NCBI GenBank assembly: GCA_032690845.1
Contig: CM064426.1
Span: forward strand, 47,012,508 to 47,076,507
DNA: 64,000 nucleotides
Reading direction: 5' to 3'
Source of the DNA: Eleusine coracana subsp. coracana
Taxonomy: Eukaryota; Streptophyta; Magnoliopsida; Poales; Poaceae
The position numbers and the translations under genes are program-made. Under the pieces are notes generated by a model. It did not search any database. It had not been told where the DNA came from and worked only from the letters and a program-made list of their open reading frames with translations. The stretch's first letter is position 1. The number at the start of each line of letters is the position of its first letter. Shown in pieces: positions 9,715-20,812 of the stretch.

Positions 9715-12700
9715 TGTAAGCTTCATGACCATTGATGAGATCCCCAAGGTATGAATGTTTTGGTGATAGATAACAACTATGAAATTGTGGGCTGACATCT
9801 ACATGAGTGTTGTCTATGTAGGAATCATCTCCAAACTCTACTACAAATCCTATGGATGATGGTTGCCTTGGCGGTTGCTGACAATGACCACAAGCATGGA
9901 GGCATGTGAGCTTGATGGAGTCCAAGGGTTGATGGAGATGGATCAAAGCTAAGGATGGAGTAAGTGTTGGGAACACTTGTCTAGTTGTTAGGGCTTTGAG
10001 TATATAGGAAAAACCGGACTATCAAGGGGGTCTATGTCATTTCTCTTAGGTCATGTCTAGTCTGTGATGTGTATGGATGCTCAGTGAAATCATAGGCACT
10101 AGGTGACAGTGGCGAAGCCAAGGAGCAATTCAGAGAAGCCAGGAAACAAAGTCAAGCGAAGATGACAAGTTTCAGCTTCTGAACATAGTGACCAGATAGA
10201 GGGGTCAATGGTGACCGGACTGTACTGTCACTAGGTGAAGTTGTCTCAGACTTCTAGTAAAGTAGCGAGGAACCTGTCTATGCAGAAGCTATAGAGACAA
10301 GACGGTATGGTCAGTTGACCGGACCGTACAGTCAGTGCAGCTGAGGAACAGGGCAGAGAGGAAGCAGCACTAAAATGTTTCTGGACTAGAGAGAGAAACG
10401 GACCAGACAGTCTGGTCAACTAACCGTATGGTCCATTCAGTAGAGAAGTCAGCAGGGGCAGAGCCGTTGGAGCTGAAGATTGCAGTGACCCGACGGTCCG
10501 ATCAAGCAGTGGCCGAATAGTCTGGTCAGTAGGCCCAGAAAGCTGATTTCATGGAGCAACGGCTAGTTGGAGATTGGAAGCCTTTATAACTTCGTTGTTG
10601 GGGTCTTGGAGACCTCTCATGGCAAGTAGAATTGCTTGGAGCATTTGGTGAGAGCCAAGAGGAAAAGAGGAGAGCACTAGGAGGAGATTGCATATCTTGA
10701 GAGTGCTAATGAGAGTAACTTGAGCATTGATGTACATCTAAGGCTATGGTGTCCTTGAGGGTGTGATCTAGGTTGTTACTCTTGGTATATGGTGAGACTT
10801 AGACCGGTTAGGTGTCGGTGATCGAGCCTATTATGATTGGTTGGGAAGGTCGTCACACGTTTGTACCCGGTTTGAGCCCGCCGGTGAAAGTGGCATCAAT
10901 AGTGAGCGCCCATGTTGGCTCGGGGAGTCCGGCAAGTTCTCGAGGGAGGTGAGCTTGTGCCATGATGGTAGCGGTGATGCGCACCATGTCTTCACTCTGG
11001 GAGTGATTGTGGTCTTGTTGGCACTCCCCAAGTGCCCCTTTTACATGTGAATATTACCCCAATTAAAGCATAATTGATACTTATTTAGGCCATTTACCTA
11101 TGATACTGCCTATATATTTGTATATACGTTGTTTTGGAGCTTTATTGTAGAAACAGGTAAAATTGGTGATTAAAGTAATGCTAGAGAGGACAGGAATCCA
11201 GAACCGACAAAAAGTACTGAGGAAGCCCAGTGCGCCGATCGGCACAGTCCATGAGCCGGTTGGTGCAAAGGTGTTTTGGCCCACAGAAGTGATCGAGGTC
11301 CATTCCACATATTTATGGAAGTTTATCTACACAAGACACTTGAAGATATTTACCTAGAAGATTTATGGAACTTCAAGATCTCGACTTGTAGTACAAGACT
11401 TTATCTTGAAGGAAAAGGCCCACGTGGCAGCTGTGGAAGGCAGAAGAACCGACTCGGAAGAGAAACACGAGAAGACACAGCTTGCGCCGCTCGGCGCAAC
11501 CGCCTTATTTGCTAGAAATCGAGTCCTCTACGAGTAGAACCTCTATAAATACTTGTAAACCCTGGTCTTGGTAAGAAGGAAGGCCGATAGAGGGACAACA
11601 TATCCGTGAGTTAGAGCCACCGGGGCTTGCCCCGTTACAATAGATCTCTAGTTGAGTTTCAAGAACCATTGGTGTTAAGAGTTGATCCGTCAAGGTAGGC
11701 CATCTCGACGGGAATGAATCTTACTCTATGTATCTCAAGGATGATTGAATATGTTGATGATGGTTTTGGTGATTTGTCTATTTTGATTCTATAATCATGC
11801 ATGTGCTTATTCCAATTGCTTAGTTCTAGGCTAAGTAGGTAGATATTATCTTAATCGTGGTGATTAGGATAGTATTCGGATATTGTATTGGTTATGGTTG
11901 CTTGATGATGCTAGTAGTGTGGTTTAGTGGTGACAGCACTAAGCCTGCACAGCACTATTGGATAGTTGAGTTGGGTACGATACTCACGTGATTAAGGGTT
12001 TCCTCTCGGCAGCGATAAATCGGGAGCCGCTCGGAAAGCAGGGTGGTCTTACTCATCATAGGTTTTCACCGATCCATGTAATTACCCATTATGATGCTAT
12101 TCAATTAGACTTTCTTGTTACGATCTCACTAGTAGATACTTGGCTACTCACTTAACAGCTTAGGCTTACAACGTATCTGGTGCACTTTGGCTTAGATCCA
12201 CCAGTGTGCCGATTGGCTCAACACCTACGTCGATCGGTGCAACGACATATTTGTTGTCTGGCGCACCTTTGCGCTAGCCAGTCTCCCCTTATGCAACTTG
12301 AATTCGACAGTAGCTTTGATTAGATTTTTTAATGTTAACTTTGTTTAATTATCCCTAAGGTCCCAGTGGATTCGATAAACCTTGTAATACTCAATTCAAG
12401 GGAAAAAGTACTACAATTGTACACCATCCTCTTGCGGTATATAAGTGGGTGCATAGTTATGACCAACAGGGCTCGTGGGCGAGAACTCTATATCGGTGGC
12501 ACTCCGGCGGGAGTGGTCCAACGAGGAGTAGGGGAAGACGCCATCCTTCTGAGACCTCGAGAAAAAAAATTATGAGCATTTCTTGACCCCCTCTTTAATA
12601 TTCCACAATTGTGTGCTCTAGTAACTAGGTTGGATTGTGGCTTGCATAGGCTAGTGTGTTTGGCTTCCACACATGCTATCATCATGAACACTAGCATATG

Positions 12701-12831
12701 TAGAGTATTGGCCTACTAGAATTTTTTAGGTTGCAATGATTATTAGGTTCTAGTGGTGTGAATTGAAGTATTTGGATTCGTGAGCGGCATAGCGATTCAC
12801 CCCCCCCCCCATCCCTCTCGGTACGCCTTCA
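9715..12831 (+). repeat. 3' LTR of the second Sirevirus-like element, split by a solo LTR
   Basis: Starts TGTAAGC after the polypurine tract and ends TTCA after an 11-base C run (12800-12810), the usual end of this LTR type. Without the inserted LTR it is about 1.66 kb. Between 10190 and 10540 it holds repeated GACCGGAC/GTCCGGTC-type palindromes, the kind known from Sirevirus LTRs. A TTTATAAC box lies near 10580. Confidence 0.65.
11016..12468 (+). repeat. Solo LTR of the Athila/Tat-like family
   Basis: Starts TGTTGGCACT, ends GACCAACA, and matches in order the LTRs at 53634-54955 and 33405-40245. It is flanked by GGTCT (11011-11015) and GGGCT (12469-12473), a target duplication with one change. 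The host LTR resumes on both sides, so this is an intact solo LTR left by LTR-LTR recombination. It keeps a CTATAAATA box near 11543 and paired CCGATCGG palindromes at 11232-11266 and 12206-12240. Confidence 0.85.
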
Positions 12832-15800
12832 GTCCTTACATAGTTCCCTCCACATACATGTATATCATCTCTATAATCCTCCTCTATTTCTTTTAAAGGT
12901 TCAAATCTCTAGGCACACATCATCTCTATACCTCCCTCTAGAGATTAGAGCTGCCCTTCAAGATATTTGCAGACACATAGACATGATTCCCATTGAGCGA
13001 CTGGATCTAGATGTTGGCCCAATCAGATCTCAATACATTGAAATCAAAAACCATCTGCCAACTAGCCTCGTCTCGGTGCTGCAGCCGGTCGCATACATCG
13101 AGTTTTGCCAGCTTGAAGTACTCGAGGCCCAAGCTCACATCGAATGACGATCATGGCAAAGAAGTCAAGCATAGGCTGCTAATAAAAAGGCGGCAAAAGA
13201 ATAAAACAAGTATGTTGATTTCGTTTCTATGACAACCCTATACCGAAATATAGAGTGTGCCGTACAGGATCACCTTGGGAGATGATTAACGAAGTAACCA
13301 TACATAGCATTCACACATGAACATCCATCATTTACAAATATACATCATTAAGTGCATAATATTACAAGTTCAAGAGTCATAGCGCAAGCAAGTTCAGATT
13401 ACATTACAATACATATGTCCTTGGTTTATATTACACAAATGGCGGAAGCGAAAAGACGACAAAACACGATACGAAGATCCTAAGCAAACCATGCCGGCCC
13501 TATGGCAATGGTTCACTCCTCTTGGTTAGGAGAGCTAGGGACCCATTCAATGGTCCAATTCTGAGGCACCTCACCCTCCCAAACCACTTTGTTACAAAAA
13601 TCACAGTAAGTAGCTTGAGGGAAACCTGGAAAACAACATAATCGCAAAGCCTGAGTATCTAACATACTCTACAAGACTTACCCGTCAAAAGGTTTACTAA
13701 AACCGACTCCTAATATGCAGGGGGCTGACCGGGTTTAATTGATAATTGCATAAAAAGCACCTATTAATTCTATGCTGCAATTTTTATTCTCTAACCAAGA
13801 TTTGACCTTGCTTATTGTAGAAAAGTAACTGTGGTAGACCTAGCTAAGTGCTAAGACTTGAAAATAAGTAAAGAACAATACATCATAGCGATATGTAGCC
13901 ATAGCATAAGTAAATTTCAGAATCATAACCACAACTTCTCTACTTAAGTATCATTGCCCCTGCTCAAACAAGAGATACTCATAACCACGAGGGAGGGTAA
14001 TTCGAATCGATTTACATCCTACAGGAGAAAAACCCAAGTACACGACATACGCATCATTTAAGAACACGTATGGCCACCGTTCACGAGATTGCTATAAAGT
14101 CGATCCGGCGTCATCGATCCTGAGTACACGTCCTCCCGCGATACGGTACTTCATATCCGAGGCTTCACCCGTGCACTCTCCAGCGGTCCTCAAATCCATG
14201 CATCCACCGTGCCATTCACATCACCTCTGGATCGATGAGTAGGACCGTCCAACAATATGGCGCCCAAGTTACTAGGTTTAACAATTCCCATATAAAGGTA
14301 TATACTTGATACTGTTCAATACTTGTCCGTGAAGTTGCAACGATAGGTGCTCCATTTTATCAAGTTCATCATTCAAGTGAACCATATTTGAATCAAGTGA
14401 TTCCATAACCTACCGTTGACTCCACTAGTTTAAGCATAGCATTTGCTAACGGAAAGGCTTACTCACATAAACTAATTATAGTTCATTTGTTTGAGTATGC
14501 AAGTGGGTTCCATCCAAGTCCTATACTTAATGCACAATACAATATTCCTAGCTTGTGACAAAGTAAAAAAGGACTTGTAAAATAATTAGGTATGCACCAG
14601 GGCTTGCCATGGGAGTGATCGTAGTTAGGGTCTTCGCCGAAGTTCACTTCAGCTCCGGTTTGCTCCGGTGTGATCTCCTCGGTCTCGTGCCCTATATGAT
14701 AATGAAATGCATGAATAAGAGGAATACACAAGGATTCATGGAATTCCCTAAGAAAGTATGAAATGCATGCCATGATAATTATGGAAATGAACATAGAAAC
14801 TTTATATTGCAAGTTAAACACTAACATGCATTCCCTTAATTAGATTCCTAGGAGTTGATGTGCACACATTTAAAATAATTGGATCTAGGTATATATAAGC
14901 TAATTATGAACTATGAGCATAACATGAAGAGTAAGAAACCTTTACTGTAAAAACTTACATTCTGCATGAACAGTACCAGAGAGGAATTTAACTAAAATAC
15001 TAACTATATGTATATGTATGGCAATATTCATATTGAAATTTCCTAAGCTATTTATCAAATGAGCACTTTAACAGCAAAAAGCATACTGATGGTGCTCACA
15101 ATTTTACATGGACATTTATAGGGATGTATAAATGCACAAGGAACAGGAATGCCAAATTTCGTAATTAAATTCCTAACAAAGAATTTATATAAATTCATTT
15201 ACTGAAAATGGAGATTATGCAATAATACTAGAAATATGCATACAAATGGAAATGTGCTTTTGCAGAAAGTTTAGACATGCCAAGAGATGCTTACTGAACA
15301 ATTTTCATGATTTTACCATTTATATGTTTTTACTTATGATTTTATTACTCTAACTAGGGTTCTAACTTTAGGGAATTAAATTAATTAATGTGCTCCATAA
15401 CTTTGGCTCTCATCTTATTTTTCTGGTAAAGGGGGATTTTAGGAACCGAACAAAATTAGTTTCATATTTTTAGGACTTTTATTCCTCGAGTTATTGAATT
15501 TTTAAGTTCAAAAGGAAAGTTTGGGGTTATTTATAGGATTGCCATCCGGCAATTTCAAACTGTTCGCGCGCAAGCGCGCGGCGGCGGGGCTCGCCGGGCC
15601 GCGTCCAGCTCGTCGGCATGCTCGCCACTGGTTGCTACGGTGGGGGAGGGAGCTCGGGACCTTGCATCAACCGTCCGTATGCACGACGGCGAGCAACCCC
15701 AGGGGGTCGCCGACCAACGGTGGGGCCCGGAACAATACCGACGGCGACGGCAGAGGGGAGATTTGGCAGCATCGTGCATCGTGCGTAGAGGACGAGAAGG

Positions 15801-17262
15801 GGCAGGGGCTGGTTGAGAAGTTTCACCTCCGAGCGGGGGTTGTCGGCATGGAGGAGGACGTCGAGGGAGGTGGCCGGAGCAAGGTTCTCGTCGTGGGGGC
15901 GAAAAACTCCGGTGACGGCGACGCTCCGTTCTTCTCCAAATTTCTAGCGGCGGCTCTACGAGGTAGATGGAAAGGGTCAGGGGGCTTCTAGATTGGTTCA
16001 CCACGTGTCGATTTGTAGAAGAACCAGAGGGGAAAGAGTTGCCTAGACGAAGCTTGAGGCGGTGGCGTCAATAGCGGCTTCAAACAGGGAATTTCCGCCT
16101 GTTCTCGCTGAAGAGGAGGAAGGAGGTGAGGGCTGGGGTGTTTGGCTTCGTGGGGAAGTCTAGGGAGGTGCATGGGGAGTGCAAGTCGATAGAGAAAAGA
16201 GAAGGAGGCTCCTGGCAGCTGCTGTCCTTTAAGCGTCGATCAGGAAGAGAGTGAGCGAGAGAGCGTAAAGAGAGAGGGGTTGAGCTGGCGGCCAGGGAGT
16301 GGCTCGCCGGGGTGGGGGGAGTGGGGGGAGGGGTGGTTCAATGCTAGCCGGTGGCACAGGGAAGAGCGGCGGGGCAGTACTCGGAATGGGCAGGACAGAG
16401 GGGGCGATGGGTGGCCGGCGGCGTGCTGTCGATCGGTGAATGAACAGGGGAAAAGGAGAAGTTGATCCCTTGACTTTAAACAGTGCTCTGTACTTGGTTC
16501 AATACACCAAGTTCCATTGCTCAATTTCTAATGCCAATTTTTGTGCAAGTCCAGGAAAACATGCTCTCCAACTTTGCTTTTGGGGTCAAGTTCTAATTCG
16601 GCTCAGAGAATTTCTGAAAATTCCAGGACAGAAAGGCATTTCTCAACAATTAGGGAATTTTTAAATGTATTAAACCATTACCAAAAATTCTAATAAAATC
16701 CCCAAAATTCTATTTTAATATGTCCAACAAAGATATGCAAAAACATTGATACACTTTCATGGAGTTTTGTGATGTTTGTGAAATACTATCATTTGGCCAA
16801 TTCTAGATTTAATTAATTAATTTCCTCCTTATTCTTTGGTATCTTAATTATTTATATTTTTAATTAGTCCTCAATTAGTATTAGGGTTAGTTTAATTAAC
16901 CTTTTATGACATGGGATGTCACAGTTTTCAAATCTGCTAACCTTGAGACAAAACTAGAGGGCTTGCGGAAAGAACGCGATGAACTCTAAGCTACTCTCGA
17001 AGCAAAGAACAAAGAAATAACCGATATAGAGGCAGCTCTCGCCCGAGCACTACAGGAGATCATGGCACGCGAGAACATCATCATATCAGCTTATGAGCAA
17101 ACCATCAACTTGTGGAACATAGTCTCCAATGCTCCTCGATCAGACGAAGAAGATGCCTATATCGTGACAGAAGTCGATCAACTCTGTTTCCAAGTAGAGG
17201 CAGAAAATTGGAGCCCAAACCGTCACGTGGCAGATTCAAATACGGAGATTAAATTTTTTTAG
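12832..17262 (+). pseudogene. Coding relic split by a 3.7 kb solo LTR
   Basis: Two parts (about 12930-13229 and 16924-17262) read in the same direction around the inserted LTR. The first contains ALQDICRHIDMIPIERLD and LPTSLVSVLQPVAYIEFCQLE. The second starts FKSANLETKLEGLRKERDEL and continues as a charged coiled coil. Such coiled-coil frames occur in non-autonomous grass retrotransposons, which is my preferred reading; a host-gene relic is possible. In-frame stops (13146, 16987) show it is dead. Confidence 0.4.
13230..16923 (-). repeat. Solo LTR of a large-LTR Ty3/gypsy family, copy 1
   Basis: On the minus strand it starts TGTGACATCCCATGTCA and ends GGGTTGTCA, 3694 bp. It shares layout and sequence with 59149-62950: the same start, a ~0.9 kb GC-rich island about 0.45 kb in (16440-15540), the stretch CGGGTAAGTCTTG...CTCAGGCTTTGC near the end, and a GTTGTCA end. 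Size and TGTRACA-type ends fit LTRs of the Tekay/Del group; that placement is inference. The flanks (TTCTA / GTTTT) show no clear duplication, but the split coding relic supports insertion. Confidence 0.6.
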
Positions 17263-17875
17263 AGACTGTTGGAGTACTACAGTTTTTTAGAGGATATTTT
17301 ACATTTGAGTAGGGCTAAAATCAGAAAATTTAGAGTTTGTTTTAGCTAGTCTCTTGGAGTTGTTCTAACAAAATATATTTTTTTCAAAATACATGCAAGA
17401 CACTATCCTTATGTCACTTACTTTCCAGCATTCGCCACTTTGTTTCGAGGGCTTTAACTCCAACTGTCTTGAGAGCTTCGACCCTAATATTTTTTGAATT
17501 CCCTGACGTTGTTTTCTTTTTTTTTTTGAGGGATCATCAGTGCAGTCCTGACGTTGTTTGATTTGTTTCCAAAATTTTTAGATCATCCCTTTTTACCGAA
17601 TTTGTCGAATATTTTTATTCTTTTATGATGTTTCCTAGGATTATTGCCCCTCGCTTCCCAAACGCTGGAGGGGATTTATTTTCCCTCAATTTTCTGCTGC
17701 GCGCACGGAATTCTACCCAAACGAGCCCCAAATGTTATTCTCCTTTTCTTTCCTCAGCTGCTCCGCGTATGCTATGCTACCTTCACGGCTTCACCACCCA
17801 GGTAAGCAAAGCAAGACCAACTGCTGAGCCAAACCCTACAAACCCAGGAAGGAATCGTCAGCCAAGCATCGTATC
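17263..17875 (+). promoter_or_regulatory. Upstream region of the membrane-protein gene
   Basis: AT-rich DNA becoming pyrimidine-rich toward 17750. No firm TATA box is assigned. AAACCCTACAAACCCAGG at 17831-17848 looks like a plant 5' leader. A T-run lies at 17517-17527. Confidence 0.3.
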
Positions 17876-18370
17876 ATGGCGGATCAGGATGCGGCCGAGC
17901 CAACATGGCCGCCGTGGACCTCCCTCCTCCTCCGGGCCATGAGCCGCCGACGGACCTGGGTGGCGCTCTTCCTCGCCGTCTACGCCGCGTTGCTCTCCTC
18001 ATCCTGGAGCCTGCTCGCCTCCGTCCGCGCCTGGTACTACTCCGCGTCGGAGGCGGCGACCTTGGCGCCCGCCTGGCCCGCGGCGCTCTACGCCTCCGTG
18101 ATGTACGGCGCCGTGTTTGGGCTGCTCTCGATGGGCGCCGCGCTCGCCGTGGCGGCGCCGGCCATGCTGGTGACGTGGATCACCGTGCTGGTGCTGCTGG
18201 CTTTCGCCGGGAAGCCCCGGAGGTCGCTCGTCGCGGAGGGGCGCCGCGCCACGCGGGACATTGCCGGGCTCGCGCTCCGCGTGCTGCTGCGCGAGGGCAA
18301 CGCCGTCGCCGCCCTCTGCGCCGCCGCAAGCTTTGCCGCACTTCTCCTAGGCGGCCGCGACGATAAATGA
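17876..18370 (+). CDS. Small multi-pass membrane protein, function unknown
   Basis: An intronless frame of 164 codons. The first ATG of the frame (17876) follows a leader-like sequence and is the natural start. Predicted membrane segments: residues ~28-50 (begins VALFLAVYAALL), ~69-91, ~92-112 (begins VAAPAMLVTWIT) and ~143-160 (begins AVAALCAAAS). Loops are basic: SRRRTW before the first segment, KPRRSLVAEGRRATR after the third. The N-terminus PTWPPW and tail GGRDDK are soluble. GC content is very high at third positions, as in many single-exon grass genes, unlike the flanking elements. I recognise it only as a hypothetical grass membrane protein; no enzymatic motif is visible. Confidence 0.75.
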   Translation: MADQDAAEPTWPPWTSLLLRAMSRRRTWVALFLAVYAALLSSSWSLLASVRAWYYSASEAATLAPAWPAALYASVMYGAVFGLLSMGAALAVAAPAMLVTWITVLVLLAFAGKPRRSLVAEGRRATRDIAGLALRVLLREGNAVAALCAAASFAALLLGGRDDK

Positions 18371-18535
18371 CGGCGTCGACTCCTAATTAGCTTTAGCTAC
18401 CGTTTCCCTCGTGTAAAATTTCTCGGTTGAATCCCCACCGGATTTTGCCGATTGTAAACCAAGATTTGGGGGTCTCTCGTTTTTCTTGTGTTTTCCCCCC
18501 AATTTGTTTCACTTTCAGCCCGGTAAAATTCCAGA

Positions 18536-18541
18536 AATAAA
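18536..18541 (+). terminator. Possible polyadenylation signal
   Basis: AATAAA about 165 bases after the stop codon of the membrane-protein gene, in a suitable place for its 3' UTR. Confidence 0.4.
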
Positions 18542-18986
18542 ATCCCATCTCTTCCTGGCGATGGCGTGGGCCAACGTGGGTGGGTGGGTGGGGGGGTGGA
18601 CACTATAACACGAGATATTGTTTTAGGTATTTAACTAATTGCGCAGTGATGTTCCTTTGCTTTAGTGGCTGACTGGCTGTAGTAACTGGAATAGAAGGTA
18701 CTGGGCGCCCAACTATGGTTATCAAACAGTAATGTCTTCTTACAGTGTGTTCCTTTACTGCACTTTAATTTTTGTGAGTATCTAATTTTTAGTTGATTGA
18801 AAATAGGATTTCTTTTAATTAACGCTTTTAGTCTTTGGATGTAAATACAATGGATACAAAAAGACAAAACTTTTCTAGTCTATATATAATATTAATTAAT
18901 ACAAATAATCCTATAAATAAAAAATAAAAAAGAAGTAACAAAAAAATAACAAAATAAATAACACTAAAAAGACCATTGATTGAAAG

Positions 18987-19020
18987 AATGCTACTTTTCA
19001 ATCGACTGAAAAGTAGCATT
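18987..19020. repeat. Perfect 14-bp inverted repeat (hairpin)
   Basis: AATGCTACTTTTCA, six-base loop ATCGAC, then the exact complement TGAAAAGTAGCATT. No run of T follows that would suggest a pol III terminator. It may be the core of a fold-back MITE, but no outer inverted ends or target duplication were found. Confidence 0.6.
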
Positions 19021-19264
19021 TCTGTTAATTTTTAGACTCATTCTATTGAATATTATGATACTAATTATAAGTATTATATATAAATTACTGATAAAACCTA
19101 GTAGTTCATAATTCATCCACTAAATGATAAGATGAATTTATTAAGACTAATTAGACCATGATGAGATAATATGATGCTATAGTAAATATCTTCTAATGAT
19201 GACTTAATTAAGCTTAATAGATTTATCTAGTAAATTAGCATTCAACTATGTAATTTGTTTTATA

Positions 19265-19424
19265 CTCCCTTTGTTCTAAATTACTTATCATTATGACTCT
19301 TTACCAGATTCATTGAATATTCTCTAAATCTGAACAATATATATGTCCAAGTTTAGAGAATGCTTAATAAAGCTAGATAGCAAAAAATAGCTCCAAAATG
19401 CTAAGTAAATTAGGACAGAGGGAA
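19265..19424. mobile_element. Stowaway-type MITE (Tc1/mariner)
   Basis: Left end CTCCCTTTGTTCTAAATTA, right end TAAATTAGGACAGAGGGA: imperfect terminal inverted repeats of the grass Stowaway consensus, about 160 bp, next to TA on the left. The last base of the right end appears mutated. An internal inverted repeat (TTCTCTAAA / TTTAGAGAA) adds fold-back potential. Confidence 0.7.
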
Positions 19425-20449
19425 TATTTAATTTTTATATTTAATTATCATGTTTAACGCATTAAAATTTAGACAAATTTAGACCCAAAAAACGAACGCA
19501 CACTTAGTAAAAAACTGGCAGGTAACGGTGGATCATATTACACACCGCAAGCTACAAGTGCAGTCCTCACCATGCTGGTTTCTTTTAAATTTGTTTCGGA
19601 AAGAAAGATATGGGGCAACAACTGTTGATTCCTAATGGTTGTGCGGACATCCTGAATCCACATGTTTGACAACCACAAAACAATCTGTTAGACAAAATTT
19701 ATATTAAGAGAACTTGGTCCCTTTAATGATCACTTCTACTAAGATACAGAAAGTGCATCCGATGAGATTGGAATAGTTCTTGCGCACGATTGACATACGA
19801 TAATTGTCGATTAACTTTTAGAGTGCCAATCAAGGCGTACTTTATATTAAAAAGGGAGCAACATATACAATCATATAAAGTAAAGCAACATTCTTTAAAT
19901 TTGTTTTTATGTAATTGGACTTGAAATCTGCAACTGAACCTAAGATCACAGCTATACAAAAAATGCCATGGCACGAGGAATCAATGCTCAAAATTACTGA
20001 GTTAAAAAAAATGCTCAAAGCTACTGCAAGTCCCACTAAGTTTACTATGACTTGTAACTGGTCCAAACGAACAAATCAGCATTTGCTTCAGAGGTCCAGG
20101 TATCTATTACTCGGGCACATAAGTTTTGATGACAGCAGCATATGTCCAGCTGGTTCAAATGGATATCATCATTTGACCAATTGAGTTCAGATGACGTCTC
20201 ACACATGAGAATTTTAATGCTATTCCATTTTCATAGTCTTTGTTTGGACAATCAGTTGAAGAAAAACAATTATGCACTCTATGGTGCCATTGTCAAACAG
20301 TCAATAAAGCCAAAACTACACTACATTGTGCTGCCGGGACATTTTCATAACAACCTAGAACTTAATAGGAATCTTGCACGACACAGGGCTTTCCCTTTAA
20401 ATGACAAGCGATCATACATGATTTGTTAATAAGCAATACATCTTTGTAC

Positions 20450-20812
20450 CTAGTATGGCTGATGTCGACTCTTAGTTTTCTTTTGCAGCTTCGACACTAG
20501 TGTAGTAGAGATCCAAGGCTTCTTTATTTCTGTGATTTCATCGGAGCGCCAGCAACATAAACGACCATCCTCACCTCCAGACCATCCAAAGATACCTCTA
20601 GTTTGTCCAAGGCTCTGATGGGTGCTTGCAGCTGGAAACACAGTCCTAACAACTCCTGTATGGCCTCCTTCTAGGATAGCTTCCACTGAGCCTATTGCTC
20701 CTGCAGGATTGTTTCTTACAGGGAAGTAACCCAACGTCCCTGCACTTGTGCCACCGATCAACCATAGCCGGTCATCAGGCAGAGAGTAGTGACAGTCAAC
20801 AAAATAGTCAAC
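20450..20812 (-). CDS. WDR89: WDR89-like gene, exon 8 with stop
   Basis: 363 bp, acceptor TTTGGCAG, ends in TAG. Encodes the last propeller blades (VDYFVDCHYSLPDD, then LWLIGGTSAGTLG, then GGEDGRLCCW) and a basic tail. Confidence 0.9.
   Translation of the reverse strand, partial: VDYFVDCHYSLPDDRLWLIGGTSAGTLGYFPVRNNPAGAIGSVEAILEGGHTGVVRTVFPAASTHQSLGQTRGIFGWSGGEDGRLCCWRSDEITEIKKPWISTTLVSKLQKKTKSRHQPY

Larger units (their letters stand above)
7665..12831 (+). mobile_element. 3' part of a second non-autonomous Sirevirus-like element
   Basis: Internal sequence (7665-9714) carries gag-like coding relics and then repeated GGGGGAG tracts, and ends in AAAAAAGGGGAGAT directly before an LTR starting TGTAAGC. 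The 5' half is missing on the left, where the other Sirevirus-like element begins exactly at its LTR end; insertion of one into the other is the simplest reading. GTCCT at 12832 would be the right-hand target duplication. No pol domains are present. Confidence 0.6.
18600..20449. other. Intergenic region between the two host genes
   Basis: AT-rich. It holds a perfect hairpin (18987-19020), an imperfect ~45 bp direct repeat (about 18790 and 19000), a very A-rich tract at 18900-18965 and a Stowaway MITE. The part nearest 20449 would include the 3' UTR of the WDR89-like gene. No protein-coding frame is convincing. Confidence 0.5.

Noticed and set aside
15521..16004. Long frames on both strands near 15.5-16.0 kb
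   Set aside because: They overlap each other in the GC-rich island of a solo LTR; GC content explains the lack of stops.
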